Source: Microbulbifer yueqingensis (lineage in GTDB: Bacteria > Pseudomonadota > Gammaproteobacteria > Pseudomonadales > Cellvibrionaceae). From it: DNA of 64,000 bases. The stretch's first letter is position 1. Every line of letters starts with the position of its first letter. The stretch is from the NCBI RefSeq assembly GCF_900100355.1, contig NZ_FNFH01000005.1, forward strand, positions 62,001 to 126,000, in the 5' to 3' direction. Below the pieces are notes generated by a model. The model was not told where the DNA came from, made no database searches, and saw only the letters and a program-made list of their open reading frames with translations. Shown here in pieces: positions 54,333 to 62,354 of this stretch. The translations under genes and the position numbers were made by a program.

Positions 54333-55481
54333 TCAAGAAGCCTCCGCGGCCCCCCGGCCTTTCCCCGCGACTGCTGGCAGCACCTTGACCTTTTGCCCGG
54401 ACTGCAGCCCCTCGGCGCCGCGCACCACTACCCTGTCACCGGCGGCCACATCGCCCCGCACGGCAATCCAGGTACCGTCGCCACTGCCGGTCGACACCGG
54501 CAACCGCTCGGCGGTGCTCTCAGCACTTACCCGGAAGACGTAGGCACTGCCATCGCGCAGGACCAGCGCGTCGCGAGGCACGGCCACCACCTTTTCAGCG
54601 GCGGACAGCGGCACCGCCACCTGCACCGGCATGCCGGGAATCCAGTGCCACTCGGCAGCCGCCGACGGGGGCAGCGAAACCATTAGCTTCACCCGCCGGG
54701 AGCCGGCTTCCGCGACGGGCACCAGCGCCCGCACCTTTCCATGCCGGGGAGCATCATCCTGTTCGCTGCCGGCCTGGGGCATGGCGTCGCTGCGCAGGCT
54801 GACGACGTTGTCGTCCCGCAGCAGCGGTAGCGCGCGCATGGGAATTTCCGCCTCCACCTCAAGCTGCGACATGTCGATGATGCGCAGCAGCGGCGCACCG
54901 GTGCGGACATATTCGCCGGCCTGTTGCTCCCGGCTGACCACCAGTGCATCGAAGGGTGCGACCAGCGTAGTCCGGTCCAGCTCGTAGGCAGTGCGGTCGC
55001 GCTGGACGCGGGCGGCGACCAGGTCCTGGTGCACGGCCTCGCGCTCGGCCTGCTGTTCTTCCAGCGCCGCCCGGGAGGTGTTGTTGGCCTCACTCAACTT
55101 TTGCAACCGCGCCAGCTGGGCATCCATATATTTCAGCCGCGCCTGTAACCGCCGGACCCGACTCTCGCTAGCGCGCAGCTCCAGCCGCCAGCGGGTGGCG
55201 TCGAGCTGCGCCAGGCTGTCACCCGCCCTGACCAGGGTGCCCGGCTCGGCGACAAACTCGAGCGCGCCGTCCTGCTCCGAGGAAACCGTAAGGTCGCGGC
55301 GGCTGACCACCCTGCCCGCCGACCACTGGCGGGGGGCTATCTCGCGCAACCGGGCCTCATCGGTCGCCACCGCCACCGCGCGGTCTTCGCTGGCTGCGGT
55401 GAGGGGGAAGCCCGCCAGGGCGGCGACCAGCATGGCGGGCAGCGCAAGCCGCGATGTGCGGCGCAGTGAAACAGTGGTCAT
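54333..55481 (-). CDS. RND efflux periplasmic adaptor (HlyD/MFP family)
   Basis: A 382-residue membrane-fusion protein. Signal peptide to about residue 30, lipoyl half-motifs (VSSEQDGALEFVAEPGTLVR and LVAPFDALVVSREQQAGEYV), a coiled-coil hairpin between them, then beta-barrel and membrane-proximal domains. ATG at 55479-55481 overlaps the RND stop as ATGA. No outer-membrane TolC-like gene is adjacent, so it probably uses a shared channel. Confidence 0.93.
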   Translation of the reverse strand: MTTVSLRRTSRLALPAMLVAALAGFPLTAASEDRAVAVATDEARLREIAPRQWSAGRVVSRRDLTVSSEQDGALEFVAEPGTLVRAGDSLAQLDATRWRLELRASESRVRRLQARLKYMDAQLARLQKLSEANNTSRAALEEQQAEREAVHQDLVAARVQRDRTAYELDRTTLVAPFDALVVSREQQAGEYVRTGAPLLRIIDMSQLEVEAEIPMRALPLLRDDNVVSLRSDAMPQAGSEQDDAPRHGKVRALVPVAEAGSRRVKLMVSLPPSAAAEWHWIPGMPVQVAVPLSAAEKVVAVPRDALVLRDGSAYVFRVSAESTAERLPVSTGSGDGTWIAVRGDVAAGDRVVVRGAEGLQSGQKVKVLPAVAGKGRGAAEAS

Positions 55482-58400
55482 GAATCGGTCCTCAGGTCCG
55501 TGGGCGCACGCCCCGGGAAAAAGCGGCGCAGGGGCAAGGCGCCGGTCTGCAGCAGCGCCGGCAGCAGGATCAGGGTAAACAGCGTGCTGAACGCCATGCC
55601 GCCGACGATCACTGCCGCCAGGCCGCGGTAAATCACGCTGCCCTCTCCCGGGGCCACCAGTAGCGGCAGCATGCCGAACACGCTGGTCAGGGTGCTCATG
55701 AAAATGGGTCGCAGGCGCAGGCGCAGTGCCCTCTCCACCGCGTCGCGGCGGCTGGCGCCCTCGGCTTCGGCGCTGCGGGTCTGGTGCACCAGCAGGATGG
55801 CGTTGTTGACCACCAGCCCCAGCAGGATCACGAAGCCGATCATGGTCAGCAGGTCGAGCGGCTGGAAGCCCACCAGGTTGAGCAGGCGCAGTGCCAGCAC
55901 ACCGCCCACGGTCGCCAGCGGCACGGTGAGCAATACCAGTGCCGCATCCCGTAGGGAGCGGAACAGCGCGCTCATCAACAGGAACAGGATCAGCAGGGCC
56001 AGGACGAAGTTCTGCGACAGGGATTTCAGCGCCTTGTCCAGGTCGCTGGCGTTGCCGCCGACCAGCACACTGCCGTCGGCGGGCATGGCAGCGCGGATGC
56101 GCGGCAGGATATCCGCGTCGATCTGCGCCCGCACCTCCTCCAGGGAGACATCGTCGGGCGGCACGATATTGAGCGTAATGGTGCGCCGGCCATCGACCCG
56201 GCGCAGGCTGCCCGGGCCGACGGTGCGGTCCACACCCGCCAGCTGCGACAGTGGCACTATCTCGCCGCGCGGCGTGACCAGCGGGGTATTCTCCAGCTGT
56301 TCCGGGGTGTTCCACTCGCGCGCCTTGAAGATAACGTCGAGGCGCTTCTCGCCATTGAAATACTCTCCCACGTAAAGGCCGTTACCCAGCGCGCGCACCA
56401 GGCTACCCAGGTCGCGGCGGTTCCAGCCCTGCTCGTGGATGGCGCGGTCGTCGGGGTAAACCGTGAGTTCCGGCTCCGACAGGGACAGTCCCGGGTTGGC
56501 CTGCACCGGTACCCCGGGCATGACCTCGCTCACTATCTCGACGCCCGCGGCCGCGGCCTGCATCAAGCCGCGGGCATCGCGCGACTGCAGGTGCAAGGCA
56601 ATGCGGCGGTCACCGCCGAACTGGCCGAACAGGTTGCCGCGGGTGGCGAAGCCGCGGAAATCGGGGATGTCCACCAGCACTTCCTCGCGCATGATGCGCT
56701 CCATCTCGTGGACCTGGCCCATATCCTTGACCCGCACCCCCATGGTGCCGCCGCTGGGCCAGGTGAGGATGTAATAGTTTTTCAGCGCCGGCTCGCGCTC
56801 ACCGCTCATGAACGGCGCCATACGCCGGTCGATCTCGCCGACGATTTCCCGCTCGATGGTGTCGGTATTGGTGGCGGCGGGGAAATTCAGCCAGACATCC
56901 ACCGCGTCGCGCTTGACCGGCGGCAGGTAGTCCAGTCTCGGCAGCAGCAGCCAGGTGGCGGCGACGGGTACCAGCAACAGCGCCAGGATCACCCGCCAGC
57001 GTCGTGCGGCGCTGCCGGTGAGCGCCATCACCCGCGCGGTTATCCGCTCCCACAGCGGCGCCAGCCGGTCGGTCGCGGAAATTGGCGGCAGCCACTGGCG
57101 TGCCGCGGCCGGCACCACCGCCATGGCTACCAAAAGGGAGAAAACCACCGCCACGGCAATCGTCAGGGCCAGGTCGCCGAATACCTGTCCCTCGATACTG
57201 TCGAGAAAAAATACCGGCAAGAAGATCGCCACCGTGGTGGCAGTGCTGGCCAGCAGTGCCCCCCAGACCTGGCCGGCCCCCTCCCGGGATGCCGACTCCG
57301 GGTCGCGACCGCGCTCCCGCAACCGCACGATGTTCTCGAGCACCACGATGGCCGCGTCGAGCACCATACCGGTAGCAAAGGCCAGCCCCGCCAGGGAAAT
57401 CACATTGAGGCTGCGCCCGGCGGCCGACAGCACCACGAAGGTGGCCAGCAGGGAGATGGGGATGGCTGCCGCCACGATCAGCGTGGCCCGCATCCGCCGC
57501 ATAAACCACCAGAGGATGCCCACCGCCAGCAGTATGCCCAGCACCAGGTTGCCGCCGAGCAGGTTCAGGGCCCGGTAGACGAATACCGAGGCATCGAACG
57601 ATTGCACCAGGGTAAGTTTTTCCGGCCCGAGCCGCTCGTTCAGCGCCTCGACCTTCTGCTTCACCCGCTCCAGGGTGGCGAGCATATTGGCGTCGTTGGC
57701 CCGGTTGATGCGCAGCGATATCGCCGGGTTGCCGTTCTGGGTGGCGAGGCCGGCACCATCCGACGGGGCGACCCGTACCTCGGCGATATCGCCGAGGCGC
57801 ACCGGCCGACCATCGCGCCATTCAAGTACCAGCTCCTCCAGCCGGTCGGGCCTGTATTCACCGGCAAAGCGCAGGGTGTAACGGCGTCGGCCCACATCGG
57901 TAAAGCCACCGGAAATATCCCGCGCCGACGCCAGCTGCTGGGTCACCAGTGGCAGCTGGACGCCCAGCTCGGCGGCCTTCCAGGGATCGAAGATCACCTG
58001 CAATTCCTCGCGCCCGGCAACACCGTGCTGCGCCTCGACGCTAGCCACGCCGGCCACCGCCTCCAGCTCCGGGCGGATAACATCATCGATCATGCCGGTG
58101 TAGTCGTGCAGGCTGCCGGGATTGCCGGGCAGCTTCTGCAGGAAGAAGTAGGTCAGCGGCGTGGTGGCCCCGCCCCAGCCGCCGAGCATTACCCGCGGCG
58201 GCTCGGCATCGCGCGGTAGCGGCGGCAGGCTGCTCATGCGGCTGATGACATCGATCAGCACCGAGTCCATGTCGGTGCCCATGGAGAATTCCAGGTTCAC
58301 GGTAGCGCCGCCGCGCCCGGCATTGACCTGCATCTGTTTCAGGCCGGTCAGCCCCTGCAGCACCGACTCGATCGGCTCGACGATCTCCGCCTCCACCTCT

Positions 58401-58570
58401 TCGGGCGAGGCCGCGCGCCAGCCGGCCCTGATGGTCACCTGGGGATTGTCGATGTCGGGAAACAGCTGGACCGGCAGCCGGCTGGCAAGGAAGGCACCCA
58501 GCAGCACGGTCAGCACCACTGCCACCGCGGTGGCGGCGGGATTTTTCAGAGCGGCGGAAGTGATGGCCAT
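55478..58570 (-). CDS. RND efflux permease (AcrB/HAE1-like)
   Basis: A 1030-residue inner-membrane pump with twelve TM segments and two large periplasmic loops. In TM4 the proton-relay motif reads GMVLDAAIVVLEN: Asp405 is kept, but the position of the second Asp of AcrB is Ala406. It is encoded upstream of its adaptor (reverse of the usual order). Substrates unknown. A LytTR two-component system lies immediately upstream on the same strand and may control it. Confidence 0.93.
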   Translation of the reverse strand: MAITSAALKNPAATAVAVVLTVLLGAFLASRLPVQLFPDIDNPQVTIRAGWRAASPEEVEAEIVEPIESVLQGLTGLKQMQVNAGRGGATVNLEFSMGTDMDSVLIDVISRMSSLPPLPRDAEPPRVMLGGWGGATTPLTYFFLQKLPGNPGSLHDYTGMIDDVIRPELEAVAGVASVEAQHGVAGREELQVIFDPWKAAELGVQLPLVTQQLASARDISGGFTDVGRRRYTLRFAGEYRPDRLEELVLEWRDGRPVRLGDIAEVRVAPSDGAGLATQNGNPAISLRINRANDANMLATLERVKQKVEALNERLGPEKLTLVQSFDASVFVYRALNLLGGNLVLGILLAVGILWWFMRRMRATLIVAAAIPISLLATFVVLSAAGRSLNVISLAGLAFATGMVLDAAIVVLENIVRLRERGRDPESASREGAGQVWGALLASTATTVAIFLPVFFLDSIEGQVFGDLALTIAVAVVFSLLVAMAVVPAAARQWLPPISATDRLAPLWERITARVMALTGSAARRWRVILALLLVPVAATWLLLPRLDYLPPVKRDAVDVWLNFPAATNTDTIEREIVGEIDRRMAPFMSGEREPALKNYYILTWPSGGTMGVRVKDMGQVHEMERIMREEVLVDIPDFRGFATRGNLFGQFGGDRRIALHLQSRDARGLMQAAAAGVEIVSEVMPGVPVQANPGLSLSEPELTVYPDDRAIHEQGWNRRDLGSLVRALGNGLYVGEYFNGEKRLDVIFKAREWNTPEQLENTPLVTPRGEIVPLSQLAGVDRTVGPGSLRRVDGRRTITLNIVPPDDVSLEEVRAQIDADILPRIRAAMPADGSVLVGGNASDLDKALKSLSQNFVLALLILFLLMSALFRSLRDAALVLLTVPLATVGGVLALRLLNLVGFQPLDLLTMIGFVILLGLVVNNAILLVHQTRSAEAEGASRRDAVERALRLRLRPIFMSTLTSVFGMLPLLVAPGEGSVIYRGLAAVIVGGMAFSTLFTLILLPALLQTGALPLRRFFPGRAPTDLRTDS

Positions 58571-58741
58571 ACCGGGAACCTGCTGTTGTTATCTGCCGGC
58601 AAGGCTAACGGTTGGGGGCGCGGCCGCAACCGGGATGCGACCAGTCGCCGGCATTTCTCGATCAAGCTTGGGAGCGGGGACACAAAGGGATTAAATGGGC
58701 GGCAAAAGACGCGGCGGCAGGAGCCGCCGCGGAGGGGAATC

Positions 58742-59572
58742 CTAGAGGAAGTGCTGCACCTTGGTCTTGTAGCTGCGGCTCATCTTAAGCCGCTCGCCGT
58801 TGTTGAGCACCAGGTGGTATTCACCATTGATATGCGCGCAGATCTCGCGCACCCGCCCCAGGTTGACGATGGTGGAACGGTGGATGCGCTGGAACCTGCC
58901 GGGGTCGAGCTGCTGTTCCAGCTCTTTCATGGTGATGCGCATGACATGGGTCTCACCGTTGGCGTGCACGCACATATAATCCCCCGCCGCATCGATCCAG
59001 TCGATATCGGCGGCGGGCACCAGGGTGATCCGGCCGGCGTCCTTGATGGCAATTTTTTCAGGGTAGCGGCTGCCGCCCAACTCACCCTGAAAAGCCCCGG
59101 CGGCCAGCTTCTGTTCGAGTACCTCCGGTGATTCGCGGGTGAGGTCGGCTACCGCTTCGAGCAGCTGCTCGCGCTGGGTGGCGATATCGGCGCTGGCGAG
59201 CTTTTCCCGCACCCGTTCCAGTGCCTGGCGCAGGCGCTCGTCCTCCAGCGGCTTCAGTACGTAATCCACGGCATTGACTTCGAAAGCCTCCACCGCGTAC
59301 TGGTCGTAGGCGGTGACGAACACCACCTGGGGGATTTCCTCCCGGGGGAGTTGCTGCACCAGCTGCAGCCCGTCGATGCCCGGCATCTGGATGTCGACGA
59401 ACATTACATCAGGCTTGTGCGCGGGGACCTCTTCCAGCGCCTCGCGGCCATTGCTGCACTCGGCCACTATCTCTACATCGCCCAGTGCCTGCAGGCGCAG
59501 GCGCAGGCCCTTGCGGGCCAGGGGTTCATCGTCAACTACGATGGCTCTCAGTTTGTCTTGGCTGCCACTCAT
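58742..59572 (-). CDS. LytTR-type response regulator
   Basis: A 276-residue regulator. Receiver with the acidic pair in IVVDDEP and phosphoacceptor Asp60 (VMFVDIQMPGIDG); LytTR DNA-binding domain at about 170-276 (DWIDAAGDYMCVHANGETHV, FQRIHRSTIVNLGRV). It overlaps the kinase gene by 41 bp. Family members such as AlgR bind direct repeats; its targets may include the RND genes 170 bp downstream. Confidence 0.95.
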   Translation of the reverse strand: MSGSQDKLRAIVVDDEPLARKGLRLRLQALGDVEIVAECSNGREALEEVPAHKPDVMFVDIQMPGIDGLQLVQQLPREEIPQVVFVTAYDQYAVEAFEVNAVDYVLKPLEDERLRQALERVREKLASADIATQREQLLEAVADLTRESPEVLEQKLAAGAFQGELGGSRYPEKIAIKDAGRITLVPAADIDWIDAAGDYMCVHANGETHVMRITMKELEQQLDPGRFQRIHRSTIVNLGRVREICAHINGEYHLVLNNGERLKMSRSYKTKVQHFL

Positions 59573-60665
59573 GTCTGGATTCCTGTTCGAATGGAATTCT
59601 TATATGTACCGCCAGCCCGCCCTCGGTGCGGTTGCGGAAGCGTACCTTCTGTTCCGGGCCGTACAGCGCACGCAGGCGCTCGCAGGTATTGCGGATCCCC
59701 ACGCCCTGCCCCGCGCCGAGCCCGGCCAGGACCTCTTCGGGCGCACCCGGGCCGTTGTCACTGACTTCGAGGAGCAGTTCACCGGCGAAGACGCGCGCCT
59801 TGATATTGATCTCGCCGCCCCACTCGCGCTGCGAGATACCGTATTTGATGGCGTTCTCCACCAATGGTTGCAGCAGCAGGCTGGGTACCAGTGCGCTGGG
59901 CGCCTCCCCCTCCATGTCGACGTTGACTCCCAGCCGGTCGTCGAAGCGCACTTTCTCGATATCCAGGTAGAGCATCAGCGCCTCCACCTCCTTGGCCAGC
60001 GTCACCTTCTGCATGGGGTCATTATCCAGGGAATGGCGCAGGAACTGCGACAGGCGCGACACCATGTCGTTGGCGGTGCGCCCCTGGCTGTCCAGGATCA
60101 GCGTGGAGATGGCATTGAGCGTATTGAACAGGAAATGGGGGTTCAGCTGGTAGCGCAGCATCTTCAGCTGGGCCTGGTGTGCCATGGACTCGGCGCGCAG
60201 GGCCTTGGCCTGCTGGGTCAGCGAGGTCTGGTAGTACTTGATGCCGTAGTAGAGCGCCGCCCAGGTCATCAGGATCAGGAAGGAGTAGGAAAACCAGTAG
60301 ACCGCGAGCACCGCCGGATGCTCGTCCTTCTCGGTACCGTAAAGCCAGGCGGAGCCGGCAAACTTGATACCGGCCCAGACCGCCGCCGCCAGCATCACCA
60401 CGCCGAGGGAACCAAACAGGCGCATTGCCGGCGGCTTGTTCCAGAGCCCCTGGAACCCGCGCCGCATGACCTCCGACAGCAGGACGCCGGATGCGGTGGC
60501 CACCGCGATGTAGCCGGTGTGCAGCCAGTGGTTCTCCACCCAGAAGAAGCTGCCCACGAAGGTCAGCAGGGTGTAGCCGCCCCAGCCGGACAGCTGCAGC
60601 GCGCGGTACTGCCAGCGGTGTGTGGCGAGCCTCTCGGCCAGCCAGTGAAAGACGTTGTTGCCCAT
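59532..60665 (-). CDS. LytS/YehU-type sensor histidine kinase
   Basis: A 377-residue kinase with about four TM segments in the first 145 residues, then the His_kinase domain with His177 in LNPHFLFNTLNAIS and an ATPase domain (LLLQPLVENAIKYG, GQGVGIRNTCERLRALYG). ATG at 60665 chosen; an in-frame start at 60776 would add 37 residues of poor character. No extracellular sensor domain, so it senses something at or in the membrane. Confidence 0.92.
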   Translation of the reverse strand: MGNNVFHWLAERLATHRWQYRALQLSGWGGYTLLTFVGSFFWVENHWLHTGYIAVATASGVLLSEVMRRGFQGLWNKPPAMRLFGSLGVVMLAAAVWAGIKFAGSAWLYGTEKDEHPAVLAVYWFSYSFLILMTWAALYYGIKYYQTSLTQQAKALRAESMAHQAQLKMLRYQLNPHFLFNTLNAISTLILDSQGRTANDMVSRLSQFLRHSLDNDPMQKVTLAKEVEALMLYLDIEKVRFDDRLGVNVDMEGEAPSALVPSLLLQPLVENAIKYGISQREWGGEINIKARVFAGELLLEVSDNGPGAPEEVLAGLGAGQGVGIRNTCERLRALYGPEQKVRFRNRTEGGLAVHIRIPFEQESRHEWQPRQTESHRS

Positions 60666-60849
60666 ATGCTTCCGCAATTGCGCGCCGATCGCGATCCGCG
60701 CGAGAATTCGTATCGGGGACCCGCCGGTCGCCCGTGCAAAGGCAGGGGGCGGGGTGGATCCCAACTCTGGTGACAAATAGTAAATGGCCAGCGGCGCCGA
60801 CGAAATACCGTCGGGCGCAGCCTCGCAACAGACTGCCGCAGGAGCACCC

Positions 60850-61320
60850 TTGAATTACTGGCTTTTCAAGTCCGAGCCCGATGAATACAGCCTCGCCGAC
60901 CTGGCGGCGGAACCCGGCCGCACCGGGCGCTGGGACGGCATCCGCAACTACCAGGCCCGCAACTTCCTGCGCGACCGGGTGCAGGAGGGGGACGGGGTGC
61001 TGTTCTACCACAGCGCCTGCCGGGTGCCGGCGGTGGTGGGCACCGCCGAAGTGGTGCGCGCCGCCTATCCGGACCCGGCCCAGTTCGACCAGCAATCGCC
61101 CTATTTTGATCCGCGATCGACCCCGGAAAATCCGCGCTGGTTCTGTGTGGATATCCGCTGGCAGGAGGAATTCGCACGGCCGGTGCCGCTGGCAGAGATC
61201 AAGGCCGACCCGGCCCTCCGGGAAATGGTGCTGGTGAAGCAGGGGCGTCTGTCGGTCCAGCCGGTCACCACCGCGGAGTGGCGGGCCATCCGGCTTCTCG
61301 GGGACTCACCCTGCCCCTGA
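60850..61320 (+). CDS. EVE domain protein (thymocyte nuclear protein 1-like)
   Basis: A 156-residue EVE/PUA-like protein: YWLFKSEPDEYSLADL, GRWDGIRNYQARNFLR and GVLFYHSACRVPAVVG are diagnostic. The start is TTG at 60850, placed just after CAGGAG and at the family N-terminus. EVE domains bind modified bases in DNA or RNA and occur beside modification-dependent restriction systems. Convergent with the nitroreductase gene, 17 bp apart. Confidence 0.9.
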   Translation: MNYWLFKSEPDEYSLADLAAEPGRTGRWDGIRNYQARNFLRDRVQEGDGVLFYHSACRVPAVVGTAEVVRAAYPDPAQFDQQSPYFDPRSTPENPRWFCVDIRWQEEFARPVPLAEIKADPALREMVLVKQGRLSVQPVTTAEWRAIRLLGDSPCP

Positions 61321-61337
61321 CCCTGCCGGGCTGCGGG

Positions 61338-62003
61338 CTATACGAAGTCCGCGATCTCCTCCAGTGGCTTCTTGTCGATCGCCGGCACCTCGGCTCCTTC
61401 CGCAGGCAGGCCCGCCACCAGGATCATGTAGGGCTTTTCCGTCGCCGGGCGGCCGAGGATTTCGTTCAGGAACTTCATCGGGCTGGGGGTATGGGTGAGT
61501 GTGGCCACGCCGGCGTTGTGCAGGGCGGCGATGAGCATGCCGGTGGCAATGCCGACGGACTCCGCCGTGTAATAGTTCTTGCGCCGCTCGCCCTCCGCGC
61601 CGCTGCTGAATTTCTTCAGGAACACCACGATCAGGTAGGGCGCCGTTTCCAGGAATGGCTTGTGCGCGTCGGTACCCAGCGGCTCCAGCGCCTCCAGCCA
61701 CTCCTCCGAGGCGCGACGCTGGTAGAACTCGCGCTCCTCCTCTTCGGCGGCCTGGCGGATCCTGTGCTTGATCTCCGCGCTCTCCGCGACCACGAAATGC
61801 CACGGCTGCATGTTGGCGCCGCTGGGGGCGCTGCCGGCGGTGCGGATGGCATCCTCGATCACCGCCCGCGGCACCGGCGCGGCGCTGAAATCCCGCACGG
61901 TGCGGCGGCGGCGCATCAGCTGGTAAAACCCACTGGCCCGGCGGCACATTTCCGCCTCTTCCAGCGGCTCGAACTCCAGCGGGGCAAAGTCTTTCCCGGC
62001 CAT
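61338..62003 (-). CDS. Nitroreductase family flavoprotein
   Basis: A 221-residue FMN-dependent nitroreductase. [36 protein letters not shown] and the C-terminal [14 protein letters not shown] are family motifs, of the iodotyrosine deiodinase-like branch. It probably reduces nitroaromatics or quinone-like compounds with NAD(P)H. ATG at 62003 overlaps the stop of the DUF3094 gene. Confidence 0.9.
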   Translation of the reverse strand: MAGKDFAPLEFEPLEEAEMCRRASGFYQLMRRRRTVRDFSAAPVPRAVIEDAIRTAGSAPSGANMQPWHFVVAESAEIKHRIRQAAEEEEREFYQRRASEEWLEALEPLGTDAHKPFLETAPYLIVVFLKKFSSGAEGERRKNYYTAESVGIATGMLIAALHNAGVATLTHTPSPMKFLNEILGRPATEKPYMILVAGLPAEGAEVPAIDKKPLEEIADFV

Positions 62004-62188
62004 CAGACCACCCCTTTGGTGCTGGCAATAAAGAGGCTGAGCAATGACAGGAAGGTGAGCACGGCCACGATCACCGCCAGCAGCAACAGCGGGCGGAACG
62101 GCTTGCGCTCGGTTTCGTTGACACCCGAACGCAGGAACTGGTCGACCCGGGCCTGGTCCTCGTCGGAGAGTTTTTTCTTGTCGCTCAT
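62003..62188 (-). CDS. DUF3094 small membrane protein
   Basis: 61 residues: a charged N-terminus ([20 protein letters not shown]) and one TM segment (about 35-57). Matches the DUF3094 family of Pseudomonas-like bacteria. The stop and the nitroreductase ATG overlap (TGATG), so the pair is co-translated. Function unknown. Confidence 0.88.
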   Translation of the reverse strand: MSDKKKLSDEDQARVDQFLRSGVNETERKPFRPLLLLAVIVAVLTFLSLLSLFIASTKGVV

Positions 62189-62278
62189 GGCACTCGATTC
62201 GTGTTGTTGTTATCGCACCGAGTTTAGGAGAAAGGCGCCGGCGGATAAAGCGTCGACGATGCGGCGTGGCCGCAGGGC

Positions 62279-62304
62279 AAAAAAAAGCCCCGCAGGGCGG
62301 GGCT
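62279..62304 (-). terminator. Rho-independent terminator of the acyl-CoA dehydrogenase gene
   Basis: Read on the minus strand: AGCCCCGC, loop CCT, GCGGGGCT, then eight T. It lies about 50 bp after the stop at 62355. Confidence 0.88.
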
Positions 62305-62354
62305 GACAAGGCTGCTTGGGATACGGGCGGGGGAGCCGCTTACAGCGGGGCTGC

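Noticed and set aside
54333-56315. A 660-residue adaptor protein
   Set aside because: The upstream 278 codons are the RND gene in another frame; the signal peptide begins at 55481.
56435-58219. Long plus-strand open frame (594 codons) opposite the RND pump
   Set aside because: His/Gln/Gly-rich shadow without domains; the RND permease on the other strand is unambiguous.
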